A stretch of DNA of 64,000 nucleotides, from the NCBI RefSeq assembly GCF_000378125.1, contig NZ_KB899241.1, forward strand, positions 1,153,652 through 1,217,651, written 5' to 3'. This DNA is from Rudaea cellulosilytica DSM 22992 (GTDB lineage Bacteria; Pseudomonadota; Gammaproteobacteria; Xanthomonadales; Rhodanobacteraceae). The translations under genes and the position numbers were made by a program. Positions 1-10,100 of this stretch are shown here, piece by piece. The notes beneath the pieces were generated by a model, which saw only the letters and a program-made list of their open reading frames with translations, was not told where the DNA came from and did no database searches. Numbering within the stretch: position 1 is the first letter of the stretch; each line of letters opens with the position of its first letter.

Positions 1-1947
1 GCGATCAAGGAACTGCAGGACAAGGGCTACAAGATCCCCGACTATCCCGAGAACCCGACCACGGACGCCGACAAGGAGATCCGCGCGCGCTACAACAAAT
101 GCACCGGCAGCGCGGTGAACCCGGTGCTACGCGAAGGCAACTCCGACCGGCGCGCGCCCAAGGCGGTCAAGGAATACGCGCGCAAGAACCCGCACCGCAT
201 GGACGAGTGGAGCCAGGCTTCGCGCTCGCACGTGTCGCACATGCACGGCGGCGACTTCTATCACGGCGAAAAGTCGATGACGCTGGATCGCGCGCGCGAC
301 GTGAAGATGGAGCTGATCACCAAGAGCGGCAAGACCATCGTGCTCAAGCCCAAGGTCTCGCTGCTCGATCGCGAGGTGATCGATTCGATGTTCATGAGCA
401 AGAAGGCTCTGTTAGCCTTCTATGAAAAAGAGATCGAAGACGCGCGTAAGACCGGCGTGATGTTCTCGCTGCACGTCAAAGCCACGATGATGAAGGTATC
501 CCATCCGATCGTGTTCGGCCATTGCGTGCGCATCTTTTACCGCGAGGCCTTCGACAAGCACGGCAAGCTGTTCGACGAACTGGGTATCAACGTCAACAAC
601 GGCATGGTCGACCTGTACAACAAGATCGCCACGCTACCGCAGAGCACGCAGGACGAGATCAAGCGCGACCTGCACGCCTGCCACGAGCACCGCCCCGAGT
701 TGGCGATGGTGGACTCGGCCAAGGGCATCACCAATTTCCACTCGCCCAACGACGTCATCGTCGATGCCTCGATGCCCGCGATGATCCGCAGCGGCGGCAA
801 GATGTACGGCCCCGACGGCCGCCTCAAGGACGTAAAGGCCGTAATGCCCGAATCGACCTTCGCCCGCATTTACCAGGAGATGATCAACTTCTGCAAATGG
901 CATGGCGCGTTCGACCCGCGCACGATGGGCACCGTGCCCAACGTCGGCCTCATGGCCCAGCAGGCCGAGGAATACGGTTCGCACGACAAAACTTTTGAGG
1001 TTCCCGAGGACGGCGTAGCCAACATCACCGACCTCGCCACTGGCGAGGTGCTGATGAGCCAGGACGTCGAGCAAGGCGACATCTGGCGCATGTGCCAGGT
1101 CAAGGACGCCGCGATCCGCGATTGGGTCAAGCTCGCGGTCACGCGCGCGCGCAACTCGGGCATGCCCGTGGTGTTCTGGCTGGACGCTTACCGTCCGCAC
1201 GAGGCCCAGCTGATCACCAAGGTCAAGATGTACCTGCACGAGCACAACACTGCTGGGCTCGACATTCAGATCATGAGTCAAGTGCGCGCGATGCGTTACA
1301 CGTTGGAGCGCGTCATCCGCGGGATGGACACGATCAGCGCCACCGGCAACATCCTGCGCGACTACCTGACCGACCTGTTCCCGATCATGGAGCTGGGTAC
1401 CTCGGCCAAGATGCTCTCGATCGTGCCGCTGATGGCCGGCGGGGGCATGTACGAGACTGGTGCCGGCGGTTCCGCGCCCAAGCACGTGCAGCAGCTGGTC
1501 GAGGAAAATCACCTGCGCTGGGATTCTCTCGGTGAGTTCCTGGCCCTGGCCGTGAGCCTCGAGGACATGGGCATCAAGAACAACAACGCCAAGGCCAAGG
1601 TGCTGGCCCGCGCGCTCGACGCTGCCACCGGCAAGCTGCTGGACAACAACAAGGGTCCCAGCCCCAAGACCGGCCAACTCGACAACCGCGGCAGTCATTT
1701 CTACCTCGCGCTGTACTGGGCTCAAGCACTTGCCGCACAGACCGAGGACAGCGAACTCGCCGCGCGTTTCAAGCCGCTGGCCGATGCCCTGGCCGCCGGC
1801 GAAACGAAGATCGTGGACGAACTCGCGAGCGTACAAGGCAAGCCGGCCGACATCGGCGGCTACTATCTGCCCGATGCGGGCAAGACCCACGCGGTGATGC
1901 GGCCCAGCGCCACTTTCAACGCGACGCTGGCGGCGTTCGCCGGCTGA
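1..1947 (+). CDS. Monomeric NADP-dependent isocitrate dehydrogenase (5' end outside window)
   Basis: The reading frame is open from base 1, so the N-terminus lies outside the window; 648 residues are visible. The sequence matches the monomeric (about 740-residue) IDH family, which oxidatively decarboxylates isocitrate to 2-oxoglutarate with NADP in the cytosolic TCA cycle. Family landmarks are the early stretch [14 protein letters not shown], the block [12 protein letters not shown] and the later block [12 protein letters not shown]. The C-terminus ends in a run of helices and a typical [10 protein letters not shown] end. A second, unrelated dimeric-type IDH follows 280 bp downstream on the same strand, with a palindromic repeat element between them. 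Family assignment is confident; the start and promoter cannot be seen. Confidence 0.95.
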   Translation, partial: AIKELQDKGYKIPDYPENPTTDADKEIRARYNKCTGSAVNPVLREGNSDRRAPKAVKEYARKNPHRMDEWSQASRSHVSHMHGGDFYHGEKSMTLDRARDVKMELITKSGKTIVLKPKVSLLDREVIDSMFMSKKALLAFYEKEIEDARKTGVMFSLHVKATMMKVSHPIVFGHCVRIFYREAFDKHGKLFDELGINVNNGMVDLYNKIATLPQSTQDEIKRDLHACHEHRPELAMVDSAKGITNFHSPNDVIVDASMPAMIRSGGKMYGPDGRLKDVKAVMPESTFARIYQEMINFCKWHGAFDPRTMGTVPNVGLMAQQAEEYGSHDKTFEVPEDGVANITDLATGEVLMSQDVEQGDIWRMCQVKDAAIRDWVKLAVTRARNSGMPVVFWLDAYRPHEAQLITKVKMYLHEHNTAGLDIQIMSQVRAMRYTLERVIRGMDTISATGNILRDYLTDLFPIMELGTSAKMLSIVPLMAGGGMYETGAGGSAPKHVQQLVEENHLRWDSLGEFLALAVSLEDMGIKNNNAKAKVLARALDAATGKLLDNNKGPSPKTGQLDNRGSHFYLALYWAQALAAQTEDSELAARFKPLADALAAGETKIVDELASVQGKPADIGGYYLPDAGKTHAVMRPSATFNATLAAFAG

Positions 1948-2051
1948 GGCGAGTTGGCGAGAACCAGCAAGCGCCGCGTTGAGGCGCGTCGATTCGATCC
2001 TGCGCTTCCAACGTCGGCAGCGTAGGGGTTTGCGTGCGTTCCTGATACGCT

Positions 2052-2189
2052 TAGAACCTGTCTCAAACTATGCGCTCGACATTTCGCGCGCCCGCGGTCT
2101 GCTCGGAATCCTCACATACTGCTGTGTATGCTCCGGTTCCTGCGCTCCGGCGACACGTGAACTGTCGTTGCTCATGGAGACAGGTTCTA
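2052..2189. repeat. Palindromic MITE-like repeat element, copy A
   Basis: This 138-bp element has perfect 13-bp terminal inverted repeats (TAGAACCTGTCTC at 2052-2064 and its complement at 2177-2189). A central CATAC/GTATG hairpin at about 2114-2130 is followed by CTCCGGTTCCTGCGCTC. The same core occurs, inverted, in copy B at 45454-45675. It lies between the two isocitrate dehydrogenase genes, 37 bp before the second start codon, and has no coding capacity. The size, terminal repeats and second copy suggest a non-autonomous mobile repeat. Whether it also acts as a terminator or carries a promoter for the second gene is not visible. Confidence 0.7.
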
Positions 2190-2226
2190 CACGCCTTTCT
2201 CGTCCACCCGAAAACGCGAGCAACCC

Positions 2227-3594
<1,368 letters not shown>

Positions 3595-3633
3595 CGTGAT
3601 CGGCGGGGGCGCACCGCGCCCCTGCGAGCTTCT

Positions 3634-3828
3634 TCAGCGCAAACCGACCATCTGCGTGTGCGGCAAGCCGTTCTTGCGCGGCTTGCCCGCAGTCGTGGCG
3701 CAGGGTTCCGATTGCTGCGCATTGCGTTCCTGCTGTGCGATGCGCACGATTTCGGACGGCGACAGATGCTGGTCGGTGAACAGCATTCCGAGCGACGATT
3801 GTTCGAATTTCTTGAGCCAGTCGAGCAT
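3634..3828 (-). CDS. Small hypothetical protein, 64 aa
   Basis: This is a short gene with an ATG at 3828 and a good ribosome binding site (GAGGAA, about six bases upstream). The product begins MLDWLKKFEQSSLGMLF and is probably an amphipathic helix followed by a predicted helix (SPSEIVRIAQQERN) and a basic, proline-containing tail. I do not recognise a family. It is divergent from the LysR gene at 3964 and convergent with icd. The RBS, the divergent promoter spacing and the ordered N-terminus argue that it is real. Function unknown. Confidence 0.55.
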   Translation of the reverse strand: MLDWLKKFEQSSLGMLFTDQHLSPSEIVRIAQQERNAQQSEPCATTAGKPRKNGLPHTQMVGLR

Positions 3829-3911
3829 GGCAAATTCCTCGTGAGTCTTGATAGGCACACAAGGTACGCTTGCGCCATGTCGCGGAAAAGCGATACTTTT
3901 GCAAACCTGAG

Positions 3912-3926
3912 TTGAACCTGATTCAA
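3912..3926. promoter_or_regulatory. Candidate LysR-type box (T-N11-A palindrome)
   Basis: A perfect TTGAA-N5-TTCAA palindrome sits 37 bp upstream of the LysR regulator at 3964, in the intergenic space shared with the divergent small gene. T-N11-A palindromes are the classical LysR-family binding motif and are usually autoregulatory. The link to this LysR protein is inferred from position only. Confidence 0.45.
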
Positions 3927-3963
3927 GGTTGCGCTTTCCTTTCCGCTCGGAGAAAGCGAAGAC

Positions 3964-4869
3964 ATGAGCAAGCCGCCGCTGCATACATTGCAGGCCTTCG
4001 TCGCCGTCGCGCGCGAGAAGAATCTGACGCGCGCGGCCGCGCAGATGAACCTCACGGTCAGCGCATTGAGCCATCAGATGCGCGCGCTCGAGGAGCGCCT
4101 GGGCCGCAAGCTGCTCGAGCGCGGCCCGCGCGGTGTGAGTCTGACTCCGCACGGCGCCCGTCTGCTCGATGAAGTCGCCGTGCATGTCGACGGCATCGAG
4201 CGCGTGTTCGCGCGTACGCGCGAGCAGCCGGCGAACACGCTGACGATCAGCGCGCTGCCATCGTTCTCGTCGAGTTGGTTGATGCCGCGCCTGCCCGCAT
4301 TCATGGCCAGGCATCCCGGACTCGAATTCAACCTGCAGACGACGACGGCCGTGGTCGACTTCGAGCGCGAGCCGGTCGACGCTGCATTGCGCTACGGCGC
4401 GGGAACATGGGCCGGCCTGACCTCCGAGCATCTGCTCGACGAGCAGCTGGCGCCGATTGCGCATCCGAAATGGCTCGAGGAATTCGGCAAGCCCGCGCCG
4501 GCGGATCTCGCACGCTGGCCGTTGCTTGGGGAGTACGACGATAACAGCGCGCATTGGCGGCGCTGGTTCACCGAATTCGGCGGTACGCTGCCGAATCGCT
4601 ACGTGGCGAGCTTCACCGACGTGGAGCTGCTGCACCGCGCAGCGGCGCAAGGACTCGGCGTTGCGATGGGGCGCCTGCTCTTGGCGAAGCCGCTGATAGA
4701 GAACGGTGCGTTGGTCGTGCTCACGCGCGAACGCATGCCGGCGAAGTACGGCCACTACCTCGTCTATCCATCATGCTCGGCCAAATATCCGCCGCTGATC
4801 GCGTTTCGCGAATGGTTGCATGGCGAGATTGCGCACTCATACACCCAAAAAAAAGCCCCGAGAGTTTAG
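3964..4869 (+). CDS. LysR-family transcriptional regulator (GcvA-like)
   Basis: This 301-residue regulator has an N-terminal winged helix-turn-helix (residues about 6-65, with NLTRAAAQMNLTVSALSHQ and LLERGPRGVSLTPHG) and a LysR substrate-binding domain from about residue 90. The layout resembles the GcvA/AmpR subgroup, where the cofactor domain often follows a PRGVSLT segment. No target is obvious: the divergent neighbour is a 64-aa orphan gene. A T-N11-A palindrome upstream suggests autoregulation. The last codons and the TAG stop lie inside the terminator hairpin of the opposite-strand sRNA, so the two transcripts converge and overlap. Confidence 0.88.
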   Translation: MSKPPLHTLQAFVAVAREKNLTRAAAQMNLTVSALSHQMRALEERLGRKLLERGPRGVSLTPHGARLLDEVAVHVDGIERVFARTREQPANTLTISALPSFSSSWLMPRLPAFMARHPGLEFNLQTTTAVVDFEREPVDAALRYGAGTWAGLTSEHLLDEQLAPIAHPKWLEEFGKPAPADLARWPLLGEYDDNSAHWRRWFTEFGGTLPNRYVASFTDVELLHRAAAQGLGVAMGRLLLAKPLIENGALVVLTRERMPAKYGHYLVYPSCSAKYPPLIAFREWLHGEIAHSYTQKKAPRV

Positions 4870-4886
4870 GGGGAAACTCTCGGGGC
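4847..4886 (-). terminator. Rho-independent terminator of the sRNA
   Basis: A 13-bp perfect stem (4855-4867 with 4874-4886) and a 6-nt loop are followed on the minus strand by an uninterrupted run of eight U (4854-4847). It ends the sRNA. The T-run is only on the minus-strand side. The stop codon of the LysR gene lies at the loop edge. Confidence 0.92.
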
Positions 4887-4975
4887 CGGGTCCGAAGGCG
4901 GATCTGGGGAGGGATCGGCCTTCGTGGGCTGAACCCAGGGAGGTGGGCCAGCCGAGGTGCCGTTGCGTGCACCGC
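4847..4975 (-). ncRNA. sX13-like small RNA with C-rich loops, downstream of polA
   Basis: Read on the minus strand, the segment folds into consecutive hairpins. SL1 pairs GGTGC (4973-4969) with GCACC (4960-4956). SL2 pairs CCCA (4947-4944) with TGGG (4937-4934) around a CCTCCC loop. SL3 has a long stem (4924-4913 with 4904-4893) around CCTCCCCA. A terminator pairs 4886-4874 with 4867-4855 around a CCCCCT loop and is followed by eight U. Three exposed C-rich loops, a length of about 130 nt and a position just after polA match what I recall of sX13 in Xanthomonas, a virulence-regulating sRNA proposed to bind G-rich translation initiation regions. E. coli Spot 42 occupies the same polA-downstream position. 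The 5' end is inferred from a putative promoter at 4981-5009. Confidence 0.8.
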
Positions 4976-4980
4976 TGACT

Positions 4981-5009
4981 TAGTTGCGGTTGGAGCGGCG
5001 GAAGTTCAA
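4981..5009 (-). promoter_or_regulatory. Putative sigma-70 promoter for the sRNA
   Basis: On the minus strand a TTGAAC -35 box (5009-5004) is followed after 17 bp by CAACTA (4986-4981), a weak -10. This places a start near 4974, at the base of the first sRNA stem. The spacing is ideal and the -10 is poor. The region 5010-5174 between here and polA holds only a weak GATGAA/TTCATC hairpin (5103-5120) and no gene. Confidence 0.45.
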
Positions 5010-5174
5010 GGCGAAGCGAAAAATTGACCTGTTCGGTTTAGTTTTCATTCATGCGTTGAAAAATCAGGTAGTTGCGCCAGTCGCTCCGCATGCACACGAC
5101 GAGGATGAAAAATACTTCATCTTCGGTTTCGCAAAGATTGCGTTAAAGCGTGCCGTTTTTTGCTTGGCAACCAC

Positions 5175-7928
5175 TCAATGCGCTTCGTCCCAGTTGTCGC
5201 CGACGCCGATATCGACGACCAAAGGCACCTCAAGTTCCGCGGCGTGCATCATGCGCTCGCGTACGCCGTCGGACACTTTCTTCACCGCATTCTCGCGCAC
5301 CTCGAACACCAGTTCGTCGTGTACCTGCATGATCATGCGCGCGTCGCCGGCGAGTGATTGCAACCAGGCGTCGACCGAAATCATCGCGCGCTTGATGATG
5401 TCGGCAGCCGTGCCTTGCATCGGCGCATTGATCGCCGCGCGCTCGGCGCCGGCGCGCAAGCCCGCGTTGCGCGAATGGATTTCGATCAGATACAAGCGCC
5501 GGCCAAACAGTGTTTCGACGTAACCGTCGCGATGCGCCTGCTCGCGTGTGCGCTCCATGAATTCGCGCACGCCAGGATAGCGTTCGAAGTAGCGCTTCAC
5601 GTATTCGTTCGCCTCGCCACGCTCGATGCCGAGCTGGCGCGCGAGGCCCCAGGCGCTCATGCCGTACATCAGGCCGAAGTTGATCGCCTTCGCCGCGCGG
5701 CGTTGGTTCGCGTCGACCTGCTCGGGCGGCACGCCGAACACCTCGGCCGCGGTCGCACGATGCACGTCCTGGTTGCCATGGAACGCGGCGAGCAGACCGG
5801 GATCGCCCGACAGGTGCGCCATGATGCGCAGCTCGATCTGCGAATAGTCGGCGGCGAGAACCTTGAAACCCTCCGGCGCGACGAAGGCCTGGCGGATGCG
5901 CCGGCCCTCCTCGGTGCGGATCGGAATGTTCTGCAAGTTGGGATCGTTCGACGACAAGCGCCCCGTCGCGGCGACTGCCTGGTGATAGCTCGTATGCACG
6001 CGTCCATCGCGCGGATTGACCGCCTCGGGCAGCTTGTCGGTGTAGGTCGAGCGCAGTTTTGCCAGCGTGCGGTAATCGAGGATCAGGCGTGGCAGCTCGT
6101 GCTGATTGGCCAGCGCTTCGAGCGCTTCCTCGTTCGTCGACGGCTGCCCGGTCGGCGTCTTCACCGACACCGGCAATTTCAACTCGTCGTAAAGCAAGGC
6201 CTGCAGCTGCTTCGGCGAGTCGAGGCTGAAATGACGACCGGCGACTTCGAACGCGCGCTGCTGGAGTTCGAGCAGGCGCTTGCCGAGTTCATTGCTCTGC
6301 TTCTTCAGTTTGGCGACATCGATCAGCACGCCGGTCTGCTCCATGCGTGCGAGCACGGGCACGAGCGGCATCTCGATGTCGTCGAACACCTTCTGCAGCG
6401 TCGGCACGGTTTCAAGCTTGGCCCACAACGCTTCGTGCAGGCGCAGCGTGATATCGGCATCCTCGGCCGCGTAATCGGCCGCGACGCGCACGTCGACCTG
6501 CGAGAACGGTATCTGCTTGGCGCCCCTGCCGGTCACGTCCTCGTAGCGGATCGTGTCGACTCCGAGGTACTTCTTCGCCAGCGTGTCCATGTCGTGGCGG
6601 TTGCCCGAAGAATTCCATACGTAGGATTCGAGCATTGAATCGTAGCGCACACCTTGCACGGCGATGCCGTAGTTCGACAACACGTTCATGTCGTATTTCG
6701 CGTGCTGGCCCAATTTGGTTTTCTTCGGGTCCTCCAGCAGCGGGCGCAGCGCGTCGAGCACGGCGGCGCGATCGAGCTGCGCGGGCGCGCCCGGATAGTC
6801 ATGCGCGAGCGGCACGTAGGCCGCATGGCCCGGTTCGACCGCAAATGAAACGCCGACGATTTCGGCCTGCATCGGATCGAGGCCGCTGGTTTCGGTGTCG
6901 ATGCAGAACAGGTCGGCGGCTTCGAGGCGTTTGCGCCACGCGTCGAAGTCGGGTTGTGCGAGGACGAGATCGTAGCGCGACGGCGTCGAACTCTTCCCTT
7001 CGTGCACAGGCGCTGGGGAAGGCGCCTCGGCCAAGGCCGCGGGGGCCGGCTCTTCTGCGGCATTACCCGCAGCCGTTGCATCGAGTTCCTTCAATGCCGC
7101 CTTGAATTCGTAATGCGTATAAAACTCGCGCAACTTGTTGATATCCGCATCGCGCAACAAGAGATCGTTCGGCGTTTCGTCAAGCGCCACGTCGGTCTTG
7201 ATGATCGTCAGCGTCCGCGACAGCGGCAGGTGCGGCAGCGCCTTGCGCAGATTTTCGCCGATCTTGCCGCCGATCTTGTCCGCGTTCTCGATCACTCCGG
7301 CCAGCGTCTCGTATTCGGCCAGCCATTTCGCCGCGGTCTTCGGCCCGCACTTCTCGACGCCGGGCACGTTGTCGACCGTGTCGCCCGTCAGCGCGAGATA
7401 ATCGGCGATCTGGTCGGCGCGCACGCCGAACTTTTCGACGACGCCTTGTTCGTCGAGCGTCGTGTTCGTCATCGTGTTGACGAGCTTGACGTGCGCATCG
7501 ACGAGTTGCGCCATGTCCTTGTCGCCGGTCGAAACGGTGACCTCGATGCCGTGTTCCGCCGCCTGTCTGGCGAGCGTGCCGATCACATCGTCGGCCTCGA
7601 CGCCGGCGACGCGCAGGATCGGAATGCCGAGCGCGGCGACCATGCGCAGCATCGGCTCGATCTGCGCTGCGAGGTCTTCCGGCATCGCCGAACGCGTCGC
7701 CTTGTACTCGGGGTAGAGTTCGTCGCGAAACGTCGGTCCTGGCGCATCGACGACGAAGGCGATGTAGTCCGGCTTCGCTTTCAGCGCGAGGCGAACCATG
7801 TTGTGCACGGTCAACAGCGCGCCGGTCGGCTCGCCGGCGCGCGTGGCGAAATGCTTGTCGTACGTGGCATGGTAGCCGCGATACAAGTAGCCGGAGCCGT
7901 CGATGAGAGTCAGGGTTTTGGCGGACAT
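5175..7928 (-). CDS. polA: DNA polymerase I
   Basis: This 917-residue family A polymerase is used in Okazaki fragment maturation and excision repair. The N-terminal 5'-3' exonuclease starts with LTLIDGSGYLYRGYHA and contains VEADDVIGTLA and STGDKDMAQLV. The 3'-5' exonuclease keeps its catalytic residues (CIDTETSGLD, KYDMNVL, YAAEDADIT), so proofreading should be active. The polymerase domain has ADYSQIELRIMAHLS and VHDELVFEV. I chose the ATG at 7928 (MSAKTLTLIDG) because an upstream in-frame ATG at 8018 adds 30 residues outside the family. A Pro/Ala-rich linker of about 40 residues separates the first two domains. It is divergent from the DUF2782 gene. Confidence 0.97.
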   Translation of the reverse strand: MSAKTLTLIDGSGYLYRGYHATYDKHFATRAGEPTGALLTVHNMVRLALKAKPDYIAFVVDAPGPTFRDELYPEYKATRSAMPEDLAAQIEPMLRMVAALGIPILRVAGVEADDVIGTLARQAAEHGIEVTVSTGDKDMAQLVDAHVKLVNTMTNTTLDEQGVVEKFGVRADQIADYLALTGDTVDNVPGVEKCGPKTAAKWLAEYETLAGVIENADKIGGKIGENLRKALPHLPLSRTLTIIKTDVALDETPNDLLLRDADINKLREFYTHYEFKAALKELDATAAGNAAEEPAPAALAEAPSPAPVHEGKSSTPSRYDLVLAQPDFDAWRKRLEAADLFCIDTETSGLDPMQAEIVGVSFAVEPGHAAYVPLAHDYPGAPAQLDRAAVLDALRPLLEDPKKTKLGQHAKYDMNVLSNYGIAVQGVRYDSMLESYVWNSSGNRHDMDTLAKKYLGVDTIRYEDVTGRGAKQIPFSQVDVRVAADYAAEDADITLRLHEALWAKLETVPTLQKVFDDIEMPLVPVLARMEQTGVLIDVAKLKKQSNELGKRLLELQQRAFEVAGRHFSLDSPKQLQALLYDELKLPVSVKTPTGQPSTNEEALEALANQHELPRLILDYRTLAKLRSTYTDKLPEAVNPRDGRVHTSYHQAVAATGRLSSNDPNLQNIPIRTEEGRRIRQAFVAPEGFKVLAADYSQIELRIMAHLSGDPGLLAAFHGNQDVHRATAAEVFGVPPEQVDANQRRAAKAINFGLMYGMSAWGLARQLGIERGEANEYVKRYFERYPGVREFMERTREQAHRDGYVETLFGRRLYLIEIHSRNAGLRAGAERAAINAPMQGTAADIIKRAMISVDAWLQSLAGDARMIMQVHDELVFEVRENAVKKVSDGVRERMMHAAELEVPLVVDIGVGDNWDEAH

Positions 7929-8075
7929 GCGCGGCGCGAATTCCTGCGGGGCCGTGAGCTTGGGCCAGTCATGCTTTATTTGCAATCGTGAACGGTCCAC
8001 AACCGTGGGCGGTTTCATGCCACCTTCACGCCGGCTTTGCTATGCTCGCTCCAGGTTTTCTGACGGAGTAGAGCC

Positions 8076-8621
8076 ATGCGCAAGTTGCTTCCCTTGATGC
8101 TCGCTTGCGGACTGATTGCCGCGCAGGTCCAAGTTCACGCTCAGAAGAAAACCGATGACGGTTTGCCGCCGGTGCAGCCGCCACCGGCAATGGATGATCC
8201 GCCGGCGTCCACGTCGCAAACACCACCCGCGACGAACAAGGCGAAGACGGTGCCGATCGCGAATTCCGACGCCGAGTCCAAGGCCGCTGCCGAAGAAGCC
8301 AAGCGCCGCACCGCGCAACCGGTGCCGGCCCTGCCGCCTGAACCCGAGAAGAAATTTGACAGTCCCGGCTTGCCGCCGGACGTGCAGAAGGCCGCCGAGG
8401 CCACCGAACTGCCTGTCATTACCGTGCGCCAGGAAGGCAACGAGACGATCACCGAATACCGCAAACGCGGCAAGATCTTCGCCCAGTACTTCAAGTCGAA
8501 GGACAGCGGCGAGGAGAAGTGGTATGTCGATCCCGGCTACAAGGGCCCGATGCCACCTGACCTCGACGCCGGCATGCACGGCAAACCCGGCGCCGTGCAG
8601 TACAAGGTGTTCGGCTGGTAA
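8076..8621 (+). CDS. DUF2782-family periplasmic protein
   Basis: This 181-residue protein has a Sec signal peptide (MRKLLPLMLACGLIAAQVQVHA), a Pro/Ala-rich disordered stretch (residues about 25-110) and a compact C-terminal domain. That domain contains LPVITVRQEGNETITEYRKR and ends in a YVDPGY/VFGW segment, as in DUF2782. Such genes commonly sit beside polA in gammaproteobacteria, as here, transcribed divergently. No biochemical role is known to me. The ATG follows a GGAG ribosome binding site. Confidence 0.8.
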   Translation: MRKLLPLMLACGLIAAQVQVHAQKKTDDGLPPVQPPPAMDDPPASTSQTPPATNKAKTVPIANSDAESKAAAEEAKRRTAQPVPALPPEPEKKFDSPGLPPDVQKAAEATELPVITVRQEGNETITEYRKRGKIFAQYFKSKDSGEEKWYVDPGYKGPMPPDLDAGMHGKPGAVQYKVFGW

Positions 8622-8666
8622 CCGAGTCCTAGCGAGACGCCTTTCGCGCTTCCGCGCGTCGCGCCG

Positions 8667-10031
8667 CTACAGCGCGGCCAGCAGCGCTGCGCGCGGCAGC
8701 TTGCCGGTCGCGTTGCGCGGCAGCGCATCGACGCGGCGTAGCGGCCGCGGCAGGAATGCAGGATCGATCGTCGCGCGCAGCGCGTCGAGGATCTGCGCCT
8801 CGTCCAGATCCGGCGCGACGACGAGCGCGGCGATCCGGCGCACACCGGCACAATCCGACTCCGCGTCGAGCTGGAACACTACGCCATCGAGAACGCCGTC
8901 GATCGCGAGCAGCCGCCTTGTCAGGTCGGCCAGCGAGGCACGCTTGCCGGCGATCTCGAGCAGGTCGCTGTTGCGCCCGCGTAGGTTGAAGCGTCGCCCG
9001 GGCAGCAGTTCGACGATGTCCTGCAGCACGGTCGGCTCGGCGAAATGCGCCGCGCTTGCGAGCGTGCCATCGGGTTGCGGGTGCAGTTCGACGGCATCGT
9101 AAAGCGACCACGCCTCGCCCAGCGCAGTGCGACGTTGCGCGATCACGCAGGTTTCGGTTGAACCGAACAGCTCGATCACTTGCGTTGCGAAGCGCGCTTC
9201 CACCGCCGCGGCGAGTTCGGTCGACAGCGGTGCGGTCGCGGTGACGACGGCGGCGAGCGCAGGCAAGGCGACGCCCGACTCATGCAGCGCGCGCAGGTGG
9301 AACGGCGTGGTCACAAGCACGCGCGGAGCGGGCATGCCAGCGAGCGCGGCGGCAATATCGGCGGGCAGCAGCGGCTGCGAGTCGTGGATCGCCGCGCGCG
9401 AACGCAGCGGCAGCAACACCGACAGCTCCATGCCGAACATGTGCTGTGGCGGCACGGTGGCGAGGATGTTGAACGTCTCGCCCGTCGTCGTCGCCAGCGC
9501 GGCGAGATTGAGTGCGCTCGATGCGCAGAATCCGCCCCAGGTCTTGCGGTTGGCTTTCGGCGCGCCGGTCGACCCCGAGGTGAAGCCGATCGCGACGAGT
9601 TGATCGGCCGCTATCGATACATTGGTGAAGAATTTTCGGTCGGCTTCGCTCGAAAGCGTATCGCGTACATCGATAACGCGCGTGTCGGCCAACGCGGTGT
9701 CTTCGTCGGTCAGTACGTAGTGGTTCGGATACGCGCGCAGCATTTCGGCGAGCAGTTGCGGTGCACGCGAGGGCGGCAGCAGGTTGGCCTGCCCAGCGAC
9801 GACCGCAGCGCAGAATGCGACAAGAAAGTGATAACGCTGCGTGCACAGATTGAGTGTGTAGCGCGCCTCGGGCAGGCGTGCTGCGAGCGCGAACACATCG
9901 GCGAGGAATTCAGCTGCGTCAACCTCGCGTCCGCCGTGCCGCGCGAAGACGCGATTGAAGTCCGCGTCCGCGAGCAGCGGAATTTTTTTCTGCGCGTCCG
10001 AGGATCGCGCGTTCTCGAATACGGCCGACAT
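8667..10031 (-). CDS. AMP-ligase (acyl-/aryl-adenylating enzyme, xanthomonadin/aryl-polyene type)
   Basis: This 454-residue ANL-superfamily protein adenylates a carboxylic acid with ATP. The P-loop FTSGSTGAPKANRKTW, the ELFGSTET motif, the hinge RGRNSDLLEIAGKR and the catalytic-lysine end RNATGKLPRAALLAAL are all intact. It is short for an acyl-CoA synthetase (usually 500-560). Its N-terminus resembles the AMP-ligases of aryl-polyene or xanthomonadin pigment clusters, which activate a hydroxybenzoate starter. No other pigment gene (ketosynthase, ACP, dehydratase) is nearby, so either the pathway is elsewhere or the enzyme serves another acid. Substrate assignment is inference. Confidence 0.7.
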   Translation of the reverse strand: MSAVFENARSSDAQKKIPLLADADFNRVFARHGGREVDAAEFLADVFALAARLPEARYTLNLCTQRYHFLVAFCAAVVAGQANLLPPSRAPQLLAEMLRAYPNHYVLTDEDTALADTRVIDVRDTLSSEADRKFFTNVSIAADQLVAIGFTSGSTGAPKANRKTWGGFCASSALNLAALATTTGETFNILATVPPQHMFGMELSVLLPLRSRAAIHDSQPLLPADIAAALAGMPAPRVLVTTPFHLRALHESGVALPALAAVVTATAPLSTELAAAVEARFATQVIELFGSTETCVIAQRRTALGEAWSLYDAVELHPQPDGTLASAAHFAEPTVLQDIVELLPGRRFNLRGRNSDLLEIAGKRASLADLTRRLLAIDGVLDGVVFQLDAESDCAGVRRIAALVVAPDLDEAQILDALRATIDPAFLPRPLRRVDALPRNATGKLPRAALLAAL

Positions 10032-10055
10032 CGGCTCCCCCTCAATATTCTTCCC

Positions 10056-10100
10056 TAGGAACCTATTCTCGAAGCTACTGCGCTTTGAAAACGGGTTCTA
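10056..10100. repeat. Short palindromic repeat, probable remnant of the same element family
   Basis: A 45-bp imperfect inverted repeat (arms 10056-10073 and 10084-10100, about 13 of 17 matching after one gap) begins TAG(G)AACC and ends GGTTCTA, like the termini of copy A at 2052-2189. The internal core is missing, so it looks like a deletion derivative or a minimal form. It lies between the AMP-ligase and tsaC genes. Confidence 0.4.

Noticed and set aside
5103-5120. GATGAA/TTCATC hairpin as a polA terminator
   Set aside because: The stem is only 6 bp and AT-rich, with no U-tract on the minus strand; the strong terminator further on belongs to the sRNA.
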